This document shows, piece after piece, positions 16,853-25,256 of a DNA stretch of 36,595 nucleotides. How positions within the stretch are numbered: the stretch's first letter is position 1; each line of letters starts with the position of its first letter. The notes beneath the pieces were generated by a model. That model ran no database searches. It had not been told where the DNA came from and worked only from the letters and a program-made list of their open reading frames with translations. The translations under genes were made by a program, and so were the position numbers. Source of the stretch: Bacteroidota bacterium (lineage in GTDB: Bacteria > Bacteroidota > Bacteroidia > Bacteroidales > UBA7960); assembly GCA_018335675.1 (NCBI GenBank), contig JAGXRQ010000037.1, forward strand, positions 1 to 36,595, given 5' to 3'.

Positions 16853-17224
16853 TTATAAAATGAACCTTTTTATTCCGTCTCTGAGGCTTTTTACATTGAA
16901 ATTAAATAGTAGCCCGATTTTTTTGTCACTAAATTTTAAATATGTTAATACTTGAGCAAAATGGACGTCACAAAAGGAATCAACAGTTTTTAGTTCAACA
17001 ATTACCTTATCTTCTACGAGTAAATCTATTCTATAACCACAGTTTAAACTGACTTCTTCATAAACGACCGGAACTGGTTTTTCTTCTTCTACTTTGAGGC
17101 CTTTCTTTTTCAATTCATAAGATAGGCAGGCCTTGTATGCAGATTCTAGTAGTCCCGGGCCGAGTGCTGTATGAACTTTATAGGCTGAATCAATGATTTC
17201 TTTTGTTATATCATTAATATCCAT
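16853..17224 (-). CDS. GxxExxY protein (PDDEXK-like nuclease fold)
   Basis: A 123-residue protein of the GxxExxY family. The signature GPGLLESAYKACLSYEL sits near residues 22-38, and a PDDEXK-like core follows: YRIDLLVEDKVIVELKTVD with Asp and the E-L-K pair, then VHFAQVLTYLKF. The family has no established function; the fold suggests nucleic-acid cleavage. It has an ATG start, unlike its relative at 600. It interrupts the fdrA-allG spacing and is flanked on both sides by 133-bp-period repeats, so it looks like an insertion into a pre-existing operon and not a working part of the pathway. Confidence 0.88.
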   Translation of the reverse strand: MDINDITKEIIDSAYKVHTALGPGLLESAYKACLSYELKKKGLKVEEEKPVPVVYEEVSLNCGYRIDLLVEDKVIVELKTVDSFCDVHFAQVLTYLKFSDKKIGLLFNFNVKSLRDGIKRFIL

Positions 17225-17257
17225 GTTTTCTGTTTTTTGTTTTATTGTTTTTTTTTG

Positions 17258-17460
17258 TTACACAGTGTTGCACAATGGTTTCACAGTGTTACGCAGTGTA
17301 AAAATGCACATATCTACTCTGTGAAACTCTGTGCCTACTCTGTGTAACTCTGTGAAATTTTTATTTTTATTTATGATAGAACTTTTTTAGTTACACAGTG
17401 TAAAAATGCACAAATCCACACTGTGAAACTCTGTGCTTACACTGTGCGACTCTGTGTAAT
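17258..17460. repeat. 133-bp-period dyad repeats, upstream block of GxxExxY cassette
   Basis: TTACACAGTG occurs at 17258 and 17391, again 133 bp apart, with the same internal words as the block at 16511. The first unit is full length and the second is the shortened form, mirroring the downstream block (full, full, short). The GxxExxY gene lies between the two blocks. Confidence 0.85.
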
Positions 17461-17495
17461 TTTTTTAATAATTATAAAAGAACTTTAAAAAACAC

Positions 17496-19037
17496 TTATT
17501 TATTTACAATTTTACTCACCAGCTTTGCTGCGGCTACATTAGACGGCATTACTATTACGCCTGCACTTTCGAGTTGTTTAATTACTTCTTTCCTGTTTTG
17601 AGGATCTCCGTCGGTGCCGGTTACCGAACAAATAAATAACAAGTTCGGAGCCGTTTTTGTTGCATTTTTAATAACAGGCACAAGTTCCGCCGCCGGCGAA
17701 ATATGAGAACCGTATCCCAAAACAACATCAAACAGAATTATAGCAACCTCATTATCAGCAGCTTCCTCAGCAATCCTTTTATTTCTAAGAGAAAAATCAA
17801 TCATAGGGTGAGGCCTGCCGGAAGTAAACTCATCATCACCCAAATCAAGAATTGTGTGCTCCTTACTTTTCCACAGATTATCCAGTTTAAAATCCTCATT
17901 CAGAGGAGTATTGCTGTACACAAACCCGATAGTATCCTTAAGTATTAGCTGAGCTTCATCGCATAAGGTTCCACCGCTGAATAATCCGCGTACATATTTT
18001 CCCCTAATCTTTTTTGAGAGCTTTTCCGCAAGATTCGCAGTCTCTTTTTCCCTATTATCAAGCATTTCCTTCGCATGATCTATGTTTTTACCTTTAGAAA
18101 TGCTTACAGCGATTAATGCAGCTTCTTCAAGATTTGCGGCCGGGATTGCTCCTGCTTTAGCTATCACATCTGGATTTCCACCAATAAAAATACCCACAAC
18201 AGGCTTTTTTATGTTTTTTATCTCAGCAGCAATTTTATCAAGAACCTCAGGATGAGGCGGTTTGCTTATCAAAACAATGCAATTTGTCTCTTCATCATTG
18301 TTAAGAGCCCTTAGTGCTTCTATAAACATTATACCACCAATTTCTTTCTTCACATCCCTGCCACCTGTACCAATGGCCTGAGAAATTCCTGCTCCATTGT
18401 TTGAAATGATAGAACTAACTTCCTGTAAACCTGTTCCCGATGCTGCAACAATACCGATGTCGCCTTTATTTACAACATTTGCAAAAGCTAGCGGAACACC
18501 ATTAATGATGGCAGTTCCACAATCCGGACCCATCAGTAAAAGCCCTTTTTCTTTGGCGATTTTTTTCAAATCCAGCTCATCTTCAATACTCACATTATCA
18601 GAAAAAATCATCACATGAAGGTTTTTATCAAGAGCCTTTTTTGCTTCTTTTGCAGCGTATTTTCCGGCAATAGAAATCAGACAAAGGTTAGCTTCCGGAA
18701 GTTGCTCAACAGCTTGGTCAAGACTGTGCAATACAGAGGCAGTGTTATTCTCCTGTTTTTTAAGAAGTTCTTTAAGAATGTCAGAAACTTTGCTAATTGC
18801 CTCATCTGCAACAGTTTCGGTATTTGCTTTTATGCTGATTAAAAGATCAGTATCATTAAGCGCCTCAAATTCAGGGATTAACAAACCTGCTGAATTCAGT
18901 ATTGCTTTATTCTCATTTGTACCCATAACCACGGAAGAGTCGATTACGCCCTCAATTTCATTGAGTTTTTTAGATACAATCATCAGGGTAACTGAGTCGT
19001 AATAAGCTCCTTTTTTGGCAATTCCTTTTATAATCAT
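17496..19037 (-). CDS. fdrA: FdrA-like protein (oxamate carbamoyltransferase-like subunit)
   Basis: A 513-residue protein with the succinyl-CoA-synthetase-like architecture of FdrA. The N-terminal part carries a nucleotide-binding-like region, and a middle segment has MGPDCGTAIINGVPLAFAN and ASGTGLQEVSSIISNNGAG followed by GTGGRDVKKEIGG. The C-terminal ligase-like domain has LFSGGTLCDEAQ and DLGDDEFTSGRPHPMID. In E. coli FdrA, with AllG and AllH, is linked to phosphorolysis of oxalurate to oxamate and carbamoyl phosphate. The gene overlaps allH by 4 bp (ATGA), so they are translationally coupled. Because the fold also handles acyl-CoA and acyl-phosphate chemistry, another carbamoyl or acyl substrate is possible. 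Confidence 0.9.
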   Translation of the reverse strand: MIIKGIAKKGAYYDSVTLMIVSKKLNEIEGVIDSSVVMGTNENKAILNSAGLLIPEFEALNDTDLLISIKANTETVADEAISKVSDILKELLKKQENNTASVLHSLDQAVEQLPEANLCLISIAGKYAAKEAKKALDKNLHVMIFSDNVSIEDELDLKKIAKEKGLLLMGPDCGTAIINGVPLAFANVVNKGDIGIVAASGTGLQEVSSIISNNGAGISQAIGTGGRDVKKEIGGIMFIEALRALNNDEETNCIVLISKPPHPEVLDKIAAEIKNIKKPVVGIFIGGNPDVIAKAGAIPAANLEEAALIAVSISKGKNIDHAKEMLDNREKETANLAEKLSKKIRGKYVRGLFSGGTLCDEAQLILKDTIGFVYSNTPLNEDFKLDNLWKSKEHTILDLGDDEFTSGRPHPMIDFSLRNKRIAEEAADNEVAIILFDVVLGYGSHISPAAELVPVIKNATKTAPNLLFICSVTGTDGDPQNRKEVIKQLESAGVIVMPSNVAAAKLVSKIVNK

Positions 19038-19852
19038 ATTCCAATTTTGTTTTGAACAGAAAAAATGTATCCGGATAGCAAATCGGCTCCGGAAGTTGCA
19101 CCCATTGAAAAAAGTTCATTCAAATTATCAGAGACTAATTTCGATTGGGATGCTAAATATACGAAATTTTTGAGCAAATAAAAACAGTTTCCGTTTTTCG
19201 CATTAAGCAAAAATGAGTTAGAAAGAGGGTTTTTTCCAATAGAAGCATTGTAGATTTTGTTTCTTAAATTGGCTAAAGGTTTTTGGTGTTTGAATTCGTT
19301 AAAGTGCAAGCCATAAAGCATACCTGCAATAAAATCATCTCCTGATGGTGTAAGACCTTTGCCGGTTCCCTTGAGCATTTTAACACCCTCCACAATTTCT
19401 CCAAATTTAATTATTTCAGATGCGTTCAATGAGTTCTTCATAAAATGCGAATCAAATCCGCTTTTAAAAAAGCTTTGTTTTTCAGCAAGCAAAACAAACA
19501 ACATACTTTCCGGAGCAAACAATTCATTGTATTCATTAGGAATAATTTGAAGATTAATTTCAAGCGTCAGAATATCAAGTGCGGAATAATCCACCTTGGA
19601 ATCGTAAAATTCTGTTTGAGGAAGAATGTTTACATCATTAAGAAATACAGAATTTTCGGAAATCAGGACATTGGTATATTGTGCAATATTCTCATTATCA
19701 ATATAAATAGAATTGGCAGAGATGTTTTTTTTAAGATTTGTGATAAAGATAAGTTCACTATTTGCATTAATAAAATTGCAAACGTTTTTGAATGTAGAAT
19801 GAATAATAAATGCGCCTTGAGGCAATAAATCGCCAAGAATGATTTTTTCCAT
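19034..19852 (-). CDS. allH: AllH-like protein (DUF2877, YlbF family)
   Basis: A 272-residue DUF2877 protein, the third member of the FdrA-AllG-AllH set. The family signature KGLTPSGDDFIAGMLYG is present near residue 163, and the C-terminal GATSGADLLSGY segment is typical. I chose the ATG at 19850-19852; a TTG three codons upstream also opens the frame but would lie inside a promoter-like box at 19859-19866. It is the first gene of the catabolic cluster, 101 bp after oadB, and overlaps fdrA by 4 bp. The molecular role of this subunit within the carbamoyltransferase is not clear from sequence. Confidence 0.85.
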   Translation of the reverse strand: MEKIILGDLLPQGAFIIHSTFKNVCNFINANSELIFITNLKKNISANSIYIDNENIAQYTNVLISENSVFLNDVNILPQTEFYDSKVDYSALDILTLEINLQIIPNEYNELFAPESMLFVLLAEKQSFFKSGFDSHFMKNSLNASEIIKFGEIVEGVKMLKGTGKGLTPSGDDFIAGMLYGLHFNEFKHQKPLANLRNKIYNASIGKNPLSNSFLLNAKNGNCFYLLKNFVYLASQSKLVSDNLNELFSMGATSGADLLSGYIFSVQNKIGI

Positions 19853-19858
19853 AAAACA

Positions 19859-19886
19859 CAAATGTAGTGATTATTGGAAATACAAA
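19859..19886 (-). promoter_or_regulatory. Possible promoter for allH-fdrA, near-leaderless
   Basis: TACATTTG on the minus strand (19859-19866) fits the Bacteroidota -7 consensus TAnnTTTG. TTTG at 19883-19886 lies 16 bases upstream and could be a -33 element, though the spacing is short. Transcription would begin almost at the ATG at 19852. Confidence 0.33.
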
Positions 19887-19953
19887 TAAAGCTGAAAGGA
19901 GTAATTCAGTTATTGGATAAGGTGAAAAAAGAGCGGTCCTGTTTTAACCCTCC

Positions 19954-21120
19954 CTACGTCAAAAAGCTCAACAGAATACCTGCTGCAATTGCGCTTCCGA
20001 TTACCCCTGATACGTTTGCTGCCATTGCATGCATAAGCAGGTGATTTGTTTTGTCGTACTCAAGTCCAATATGTTGCGAAACTCTTGCGCTATCAGGGAC
20101 GGCAGAAACTCCGGCATTGCCGATTAGTGGGTTTACTTTATTTTCTGATGAGCTAAAAAGGTTCATAACTTTTGCAAATAGTACACCGCTGAAAGTAGCA
20201 ATAACAAAAGATCCGGCTCCAAGAGCAAAAATTAACATAGATTCTTTTGTAAGAAATACAGTTGCTTGTGTAGAAGCTCCAACCGTAAGTCCAAGGAAAA
20301 TAGTAATAATGTCAATTAGCGATGTTCTGGCGGTTTCGGCAAGTCTGTTTGTGACGCCACTTTCTTTTAGCAAGTTGCCAAAAAATAGCATTCCAAGCAA
20401 AGGCAGTGCAGTTGGCATAATGAAAGTTGTAAGTAGAATACCAACGATAGGGAAAATAATTTTTTCCTGCTTTGGGACAGCTCGTGGAGGTTTCATTCTT
20501 ATTAGGCGTTCTTTTTTTGTTGTAAGAAGCCTCATAATTGGGGGTTGAATTACAGGCACAAGCGCCATGTATGAATAGGCCGCAATAGCTATTGGTCCGA
20601 TAAACTCGGGTGCAAGTTTTGATGAAAGGAATATTGCAGTAGGGCCATCTGCACCACCGATAATAGCGATAGCACCTGCTTGTTCGGGCAGAAATCCGAG
20701 CAGCAAAGCAAAAGAGTAAGCAGCAAAAATTCCAAACTGAGCAGCAGCGCCAAGAAAAACGAGTTTAGGTTTAGACAGCAATGAAGAAAAGTCTGTCATT
20801 GCGCCAATTCCGAGAAAAATTATTGGAGGGTATAGGCCCTTTTGAACCCCAAAATACAATTGATTTAAAACACTTCCTTCTTCATAAATCCCGATTTGTA
20901 AGCCGGCATTTTCAGCAAAAGGAATATTACCCATAATAATTCCAAATCCAATTGGTATAAGGAGAAGAGGTTCATAATGCTTAGTTATAGCGAGGTAGAT
21001 AAAAAACAATCCAACGCAAATCATTATTATATGTCCCCACGTTACATTTGCAAAGGCTGTATAGCCGATAAACTCTCCAATTTGCTGAATTATAAACTGA
21101 AACAAACCAACATTTTCCAT
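19954..21120 (-). CDS. Sodium-pumping decarboxylase beta subunit (OadB/GcdB/MmdB)
   Basis: A 388-residue polytopic membrane protein that couples decarboxylation of carboxybiotin to sodium export. The conserved intramembrane segments are both present: GGADGPTAIFLSSKLAP with the essential Asp, and NPLIGNAGVSAVPDSARVSQ with a second conserved polar stretch. Length and the many hydrophobic segments match the family. It is the last gene of a five-gene operon, 1 bp after the biotin carrier. The presence of methylmalonyl-CoA epimerase at the head suggests methylmalonyl-CoA as substrate, not oxaloacetate or glutaconyl-CoA. Confidence 0.93.
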   Translation of the reverse strand: MENVGLFQFIIQQIGEFIGYTAFANVTWGHIIMICVGLFFIYLAITKHYEPLLLIPIGFGIIMGNIPFAENAGLQIGIYEEGSVLNQLYFGVQKGLYPPIIFLGIGAMTDFSSLLSKPKLVFLGAAAQFGIFAAYSFALLLGFLPEQAGAIAIIGGADGPTAIFLSSKLAPEFIGPIAIAAYSYMALVPVIQPPIMRLLTTKKERLIRMKPPRAVPKQEKIIFPIVGILLTTFIMPTALPLLGMLFFGNLLKESGVTNRLAETARTSLIDIITIFLGLTVGASTQATVFLTKESMLIFALGAGSFVIATFSGVLFAKVMNLFSSSENKVNPLIGNAGVSAVPDSARVSQHIGLEYDKTNHLLMHAMAANVSGVIGSAIAAGILLSFLT

Positions 21121-21121
21121 A

Positions 21122-21565
21122 TTAATCTCCTATTTCAGTAAGAATATCACCTTCCATAACTGTTTGCCCCGGACGCACTTTCACTGCAATTATTTTTCCT
21201 TCTCTGTCAGACTCAATAGAGTTTTCCATTTTCATGGCTTCTAGCACCATCAATTTTTGTCCAACTTTTACAATATCTCCAGGATGAACCAATATTTCAA
21301 GAATTGTAGCAGGAAGCGGAGACTTCACTAAACCTGTACCAGCTTTTGTCTGAGCTTTTGTTCCGGTAGATTCGGATGGAGTAGAATCAGTTGCAGGAAC
21401 AGCCTTTTCCCTAACAAGCTTAGGAGTTTTTACAGGCTGAATAGCTTTTTCTACTTCAACTTTATATTCCGACCCATTTATTTCTAAATCAATAGTATTA
21501 TCTTCTATTGATTTGATAGTCACGTCGTAAGCATTTCCGTGTATAGTAAACTTATAATTTTTCAT
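21122..21565 (-). CDS. Biotin carboxyl carrier subunit
   Basis: A 147-residue carrier with a C-terminal biotinyl domain. The biotinylation motif EAMKMENSI puts biotin on K112. A linker of about 40 residues rich in Ala, Pro, Thr and Lys precedes the domain, a typical swinging arm between the carboxyltransferase and the membrane beta subunit. The N-terminal 40 residues resemble the beta-strand region found in these operon-encoded carriers. It is 7 bp after the OadG-like gene. Confidence 0.93.
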   Translation of the reverse strand: MKNYKFTIHGNAYDVTIKSIEDNTIDLEINGSEYKVEVEKAIQPVKTPKLVREKAVPATDSTPSESTGTKAQTKAGTGLVKSPLPATILEILVHPGDIVKVGQKLMVLEAMKMENSIESDREGKIIAVKVRPGQTVMEGDILTEIGD

Positions 21566-21572
21566 CTGATAT

Positions 21573-22031
21573 TTATTTGGGCATATTTCTTAATCCATAT
21601 ATTTTCGAACTCCAGGGTGAGTATGTTCTGGATACTTTTTTTATTGTGAGAATAGTATCTTCATAATCATGTAGTTCGGATCTGTATAAATAAATTGCGG
21701 CAGCAATAGCAGCATTTATTTCGCCTGATATTTCTTCAACTTTAACTTGCTTTGTTTCTTCTGCTGCAGTAGATTCTGAGAGAGTGACTTTTACTTTTTT
21801 GAATGAGAAAAAAGACTTTAACTTATCTCTAAAAGCCTGTCTGAACAAAATGGGAGTATTGTTGAATACGATAAAAAGCATAACAAGAGCGAAGAAAACA
21901 ATACTCATCCCCAACACGGCCATAAGCAATCCATAAGGGTCATTTTCAGTAAAAACGCAAAGGTCGTCAGCCACTTCAGTACTATGAACCAACAAAGAAT
22001 CCGTCGTTATTATGTTTAATGAATCTGTCAT
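21573..22031 (-). CDS. OadG-family (gamma-like) subunit
   Basis: A 152-residue protein with one clear membrane span near residues 34-57 (LLMAVLGMSIVFFALVMLFI) and a basic, then acidic, cytoplasmic tail. This arrangement is typical of OadG/MmdD-type small subunits, which hold the decarboxylase complex together at the membrane. The C-terminal half has a helix with INAAIAAAIYLYRSE, common in Bacteroidota members. Weak sequence conservation makes the family call partly contextual: it lies between the carboxyltransferase and biotin carrier genes with 10-bp and 7-bp gaps. Confidence 0.82.
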   Translation of the reverse strand: MTDSLNIITTDSLLVHSTEVADDLCVFTENDPYGLLMAVLGMSIVFFALVMLFIVFNNTPILFRQAFRDKLKSFFSFKKVKVTLSESTAAEETKQVKVEEISGEINAAIAAAIYLYRSELHDYEDTILTIKKVSRTYSPWSSKIYGLRNMPK

Positions 22032-22041
22032 TTATGTAATG

Positions 22042-23598
22042 TTATAATGGGATATTTGAATGTTTTTTTGGCGGATTCACATCTTTTTTTGTTGCCAACG
22101 ATTGTAAAGCCCTAATAATTCTGAATCTTGTGTTTCTAGGCTCAATAACATCGTCTATATATCCGTATTTTGCTGCTACATAAGGAGTTGCAAATTTCTC
22201 GATATACTCCTGCTCATGTTTTGAAATAAACTGGGCTCTATCTTCTGCAGACATTTCGCTCAGATCTTTGCTATTTAAAACTTCAATAGCCCCTTTTGGT
22301 CCCATAACTGCAATTTCGGCCATCGGCCATGCATAATTTATGTCACCGCGAAGGTGTTTTGAGCTCATAACGCAGTATGCTCCACCATAAGCTTTTCTTA
22401 GGATAACAGTAATTTTTGGTACGGTTGCTTCACCATAGGCAAAAAGCAATTTAGCACCGTGGATGATTATTCCACCATATTCTTGGGTTGTTCCCGGTAA
22501 GAATCCCGGAACATCAACAAGAGTTACAATTGGGATATTAAAAGCGTCGCAAAATCTAACGAATCTTGCTGCCTTACGAGAAGCGGCAATATCTAACACA
22601 CCAGCGAGATAATTTGGCTGATTAGCAACAATACCTACAGAAATTCCATTAAAGCGGGCATATCCGGTTATTATATTTGCAGCATAATTTCTCTGAACTT
22701 CCAAAAATTCACCATCATCAACTATAGCTTCAATCACATCCTTAACATTGTATGGTTTGTTTGGGTTTTCGGGAATTATTTCGTTAAGAGAATCCTCAAG
22801 TCTGTCTATAGGGTCGGTGCAATTTACCAAAGGTGGTTCTTCCAGATTGTTTTGAGGTAGATAGCTTAATAGTTTACGAATTAACAAAATACCTTCTTGT
22901 TCATCTTCAGCTAAAAAATGAGATACTCCCGATTTTGTTCCATGCACAACACCACCCCCAAGCTCTTGTTCAGTAACATCTTCTCCTGTAACAGTTTTCA
23001 CAACTTTTGGGCCTGTTACAAACATATAGCTGTTTTCTTTTGTCATTATAGTAAAATCGGTAAGCGCAGGAGAATAAACTGCTCCACCGGCGCATGGTCC
23101 GAATATTGCACTAATTTGAGGTACAACGCCTGAAGCCATAATGTTGAGCTGAAAAATCTCAGCATAACCTGCAAGACTGTTAACTCCTTCCTGAATTCTT
23201 GCACCACCGCTGTCGTTTAGGCTTACCAGCGGGGCGCCCATTTTCATTGCCTTGTCCATTATTTTGCAGATTTTTTCTGCATATGCAAGAGACAAAGAGC
23301 CACCAAAAACGGTAAAATCCTGAGCAAAAACATAAACCAGCCTACCGTCAATTGTGCCATATCCGGTAATAACACCATCAGAGTAATATTTCTTCTCTTC
23401 GAGTCCAAAATCCGTGCATCTATGCGTTACAAACATATCAAACTCCTCAAAGCTGCCTTCATCAAGCAGTAAGTCGATGCGTTCGCGGGCAGTCAATTTG
23501 CCTCTTTTATGCTGAGAGTCGATTCGCTTTTGGCCACCACCAAGTTTGGCCAATTCACGTTTTTCCAACAACTCTTTAATCTTATCTACAAAGCTCAT
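22042..23598 (-). CDS. mmdA: Acyl-CoA carboxyltransferase subunit (methylmalonyl-CoA decarboxylase alpha)
   Basis: A 518-residue carboxyltransferase of the propionyl-CoA carboxylase beta / MmdA family, moving the carboxyl group of methylmalonyl-CoA to biotin. Both crotonase-like halves are present: the N-terminal half has [17 protein letters not shown] and the oxyanion-hole segment [16 protein letters not shown], and the C-terminal half has [17 protein letters not shown] and [13 protein letters not shown]. Length fits the family (about 510). Its neighbours OadG, biotin carrier and OadB make the sodium-pumping decarboxylase the favoured assembly over an ATP-dependent carboxylase, as no biotin carboxylase gene is present. 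The start is 76 bp after the epimerase gene. Confidence 0.92.
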   Translation of the reverse strand: MSFVDKIKELLEKRELAKLGGGQKRIDSQHKRGKLTARERIDLLLDEGSFEEFDMFVTHRCTDFGLEEKKYYSDGVITGYGTIDGRLVYVFAQDFTVFGGSLSLAYAEKICKIMDKAMKMGAPLVSLNDSGGARIQEGVNSLAGYAEIFQLNIMASGVVPQISAIFGPCAGGAVYSPALTDFTIMTKENSYMFVTGPKVVKTVTGEDVTEQELGGGVVHGTKSGVSHFLAEDEQEGILLIRKLLSYLPQNNLEEPPLVNCTDPIDRLEDSLNEIIPENPNKPYNVKDVIEAIVDDGEFLEVQRNYAANIITGYARFNGISVGIVANQPNYLAGVLDIAASRKAARFVRFCDAFNIPIVTLVDVPGFLPGTTQEYGGIIIHGAKLLFAYGEATVPKITVILRKAYGGAYCVMSSKHLRGDINYAWPMAEIAVMGPKGAIEVLNSKDLSEMSAEDRAQFISKHEQEYIEKFATPYVAAKYGYIDDVIEPRNTRFRIIRALQSLATKKDVNPPKKHSNIPL

Positions 23599-23599
23599 A

Positions 23600-23640
23600 A
23601 TATAGGTATTAGGTGTTAGGTATCGGGTATCAGGTTAGGA
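23600..23640. repeat. Short degenerate tandem repeat between mce and mmdA
   Basis: The 76-bp gap holds a run of words such as AGGTATTAGGTGTTAGG and TATCGGGTATCAGGTTAGG, a degenerate direct repeat of 7-10 bases. No gene or clear hairpin is seen. It may be neutral slippage DNA inside an operon. Confidence 0.6.
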
Positions 23641-23674
23641 TTTTTACCGTTATCTTTTTCTCTGACAATTATTT

Positions 23675-24082
23675 TTAATCCTTTTTCTCGCAAAGTTCGG
23701 TTAGTACACCACCTGTTGACTTTGGGTGAAGGAAGGCAATGTCAAGTCCTTCGGCGCCTTTACGTGGCTTGGTGTCAATTAACTTTATGCCTTTCTCTTC
23801 CATAATTGCAAGAGCGTTTTCAATTCCTTCAACTGCATAAGCAATATGATGAACGCCTTCGCCTTTTTTTTCTATAAACTTTCCAATTGGGCCTTCAGGG
23901 TCGGTTGACTCAAGAAGTTCAATTTTTGTTTGTCCAATCATAAAGAAAGCTGTTTTTACTTTCTGATCTTTCACTTCCTCAACTGCGTAGCATTTTAAGC
24001 CTAGGACTTCTTCGTAAAATTTGATTGATTCCTGTATGTTATTTACAGCAATACCAATGTGTTCTATGTGTTTGAGTTTCAT
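23675..24082 (-). CDS. mce: Methylmalonyl-CoA epimerase
   Basis: A 135-residue protein of the vicinal-oxygen-chelate fold that interconverts the R and S forms of methylmalonyl-CoA. The paired beta-alpha-beta modules are clear (HIEHIGIAVNNIQESIKFYE and GVHHIAYAVEGIENALAIME). Expected metal ligands are a His in HIGIAV, a His in GVHHIAY and the Glu of GVLTELCE. I chose the ATG at 24080-24082, since an upstream TTG at 24112 would add ten residues and falls in a promoter-like box. It heads the decarboxylase operon and feeds the S isomer to MmdA. Confidence 0.92.
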   Translation of the reverse strand: MKLKHIEHIGIAVNNIQESIKFYEEVLGLKCYAVEEVKDQKVKTAFFMIGQTKIELLESTDPEGPIGKFIEKKGEGVHHIAYAVEGIENALAIMEEKGIKLIDTKPRKGAEGLDIAFLHPKSTGGVLTELCEKKD

Positions 24083-24109
24083 CTTGAAAGGGGGGTTTAA
24101 AATTTTGCG

Positions 24110-24117
24110 CAAATATA
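24110..24117 (-). promoter_or_regulatory. Bacteroidota-type -7 box upstream of mce
   Basis: TATATTTG on the minus strand exactly matches TAnnTTTG and would give a leader of about 20 nt before the epimerase ATG. TTG triplets at 24132-24134 and 24144-24146 are 14 and 26 bases away, neither at ideal spacing, so the -33 element is weak. The remaining divergent gap 24118-24395 is AT-rich; I saw no second clear promoter for the stress-protein gene in it. Confidence 0.5.
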
Positions 24118-24395
24118 GGGTTTTTTATATGCAATAAAAACAGCAACATATTTAAAATTTGTTATTTCGTAATTTGATGAAAATTATTTGCAATCTTTTG
24201 CATTGAAGACGTTATATAAACCTTAGGCTTAAATCTTTAAGAAAAAAAATTTTGCTTATAAAAATTGACACAAACTGCATATTAACAAAAAATCATTACT
24301 TTTATAACCTGAGATTACTTTAGTGAGTGTTTTTAAGTTTTTCAATCAACATATTTTTCTTATAATCAATATTTTCCACCAAAAATCACATATTT

Positions 24396-25253
24396 ATGAA
24401 AAACATACTGGTAGCAATTGACTTTTCTGATTGTTCATTAAATGCGCTTCATTATGCTGCAATGATTGCGGATAAGATAGGTGCAAATCTTTCCCTTTTA
24501 CATGTATGCAAGCCTTTTTCAAAAAGCCTGTATTATCCTGACACGAAAAATCAGGAAAAGAAAGAATCAGAAAACAAGCTAAAAGACCTTGCTGAAAAAT
24601 ATCAAAAGAGTATTAAAGGAACAGTAACAACAGCTGTGCGTGAAGGTAAGGTTTACAAAGAAATTGTTAATCAGGCTAAGTATAACGATTCATATCTGAT
24701 AGTTGTCGGAGCTCATGGTATTTCAGGTTTTGAAGAGTTTTTCCTTGGGTCTAATGCATATAAAGTTGTAACAACTGCTCCATGCCCTACCTTAACTATT
24801 ACCGACGATTTTAAAGCAGATAAGTTTGAAAGGATAATGCTACCAATAGACAGCAGTATTGAAAGTCGCCAAAAAACGATGTTTACTGCTGAAATTGCTG
24901 AGGTTTTAGGAGCTAAAATAAATGTGATAGGTGTTTTTAACACAAAAGATTCTACTGTACAAAACCGTATCAAACAATATTGCAATCAGGTAGTGAATTA
25001 TCTTGGTAAGAAAAACATTAATAATACACTTGAGTTTTCGGAAGAGAACAATATTTCTGATGCTGCCTTAAAGTATGCAGAAAAAGTTAAGCCTCAGATA
25101 ATTGCAATTATGTCGGAAGCAGATCCATTATCTCTAAACATGATTTTGGGCTCCAATGCTCAGAAGATGGTACATCAATCTAAATACCCGGTTTTGTGTA
25201 TGCATCCTAAAAAGGAATACAATTATCCGGTGGATTTCAGTGGTACTGTTTAA
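24396..25253 (+). CDS. Universal stress protein, two tandem UspA domains
   Basis: A 285-residue cytoplasmic protein with two UspA domains (about 1-140 and 145-275). The first has the complete ATP-binding pattern GxxGxxxxxxxxxGS (GAHGISGFEEFFLGSNA). The second has a reduced form (LSLNMILGSNA) lacking the first glycines, so it may not bind nucleotide. Tandem UspA proteins are common in Bacteroidota and are linked to starvation and redox stress. It is transcribed divergently from the decarboxylase operon and converges on the dikinase gene with only 3 bp between the stop codons. Confidence 0.92.
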   Translation: MKNILVAIDFSDCSLNALHYAAMIADKIGANLSLLHVCKPFSKSLYYPDTKNQEKKESENKLKDLAEKYQKSIKGTVTTAVREGKVYKEIVNQAKYNDSYLIVVGAHGISGFEEFFLGSNAYKVVTTAPCPTLTITDDFKADKFERIMLPIDSSIESRQKTMFTAEIAEVLGAKINVIGVFNTKDSTVQNRIKQYCNQVVNYLGKKNINNTLEFSEENNISDAALKYAEKVKPQIIAIMSEADPLSLNMILGSNAQKMVHQSKYPVLCMHPKKEYNYPVDFSGTV

Positions 25254-25256
25254 AGA

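Noticed and set aside
16511-17460. Possible CRISPR or iteron origin from regularly spaced CACAGTGT words
   Set aside because: Units are 133 bp, internally palindromic and flank a GxxExxY gene. No replication gene or spacer pattern is present.
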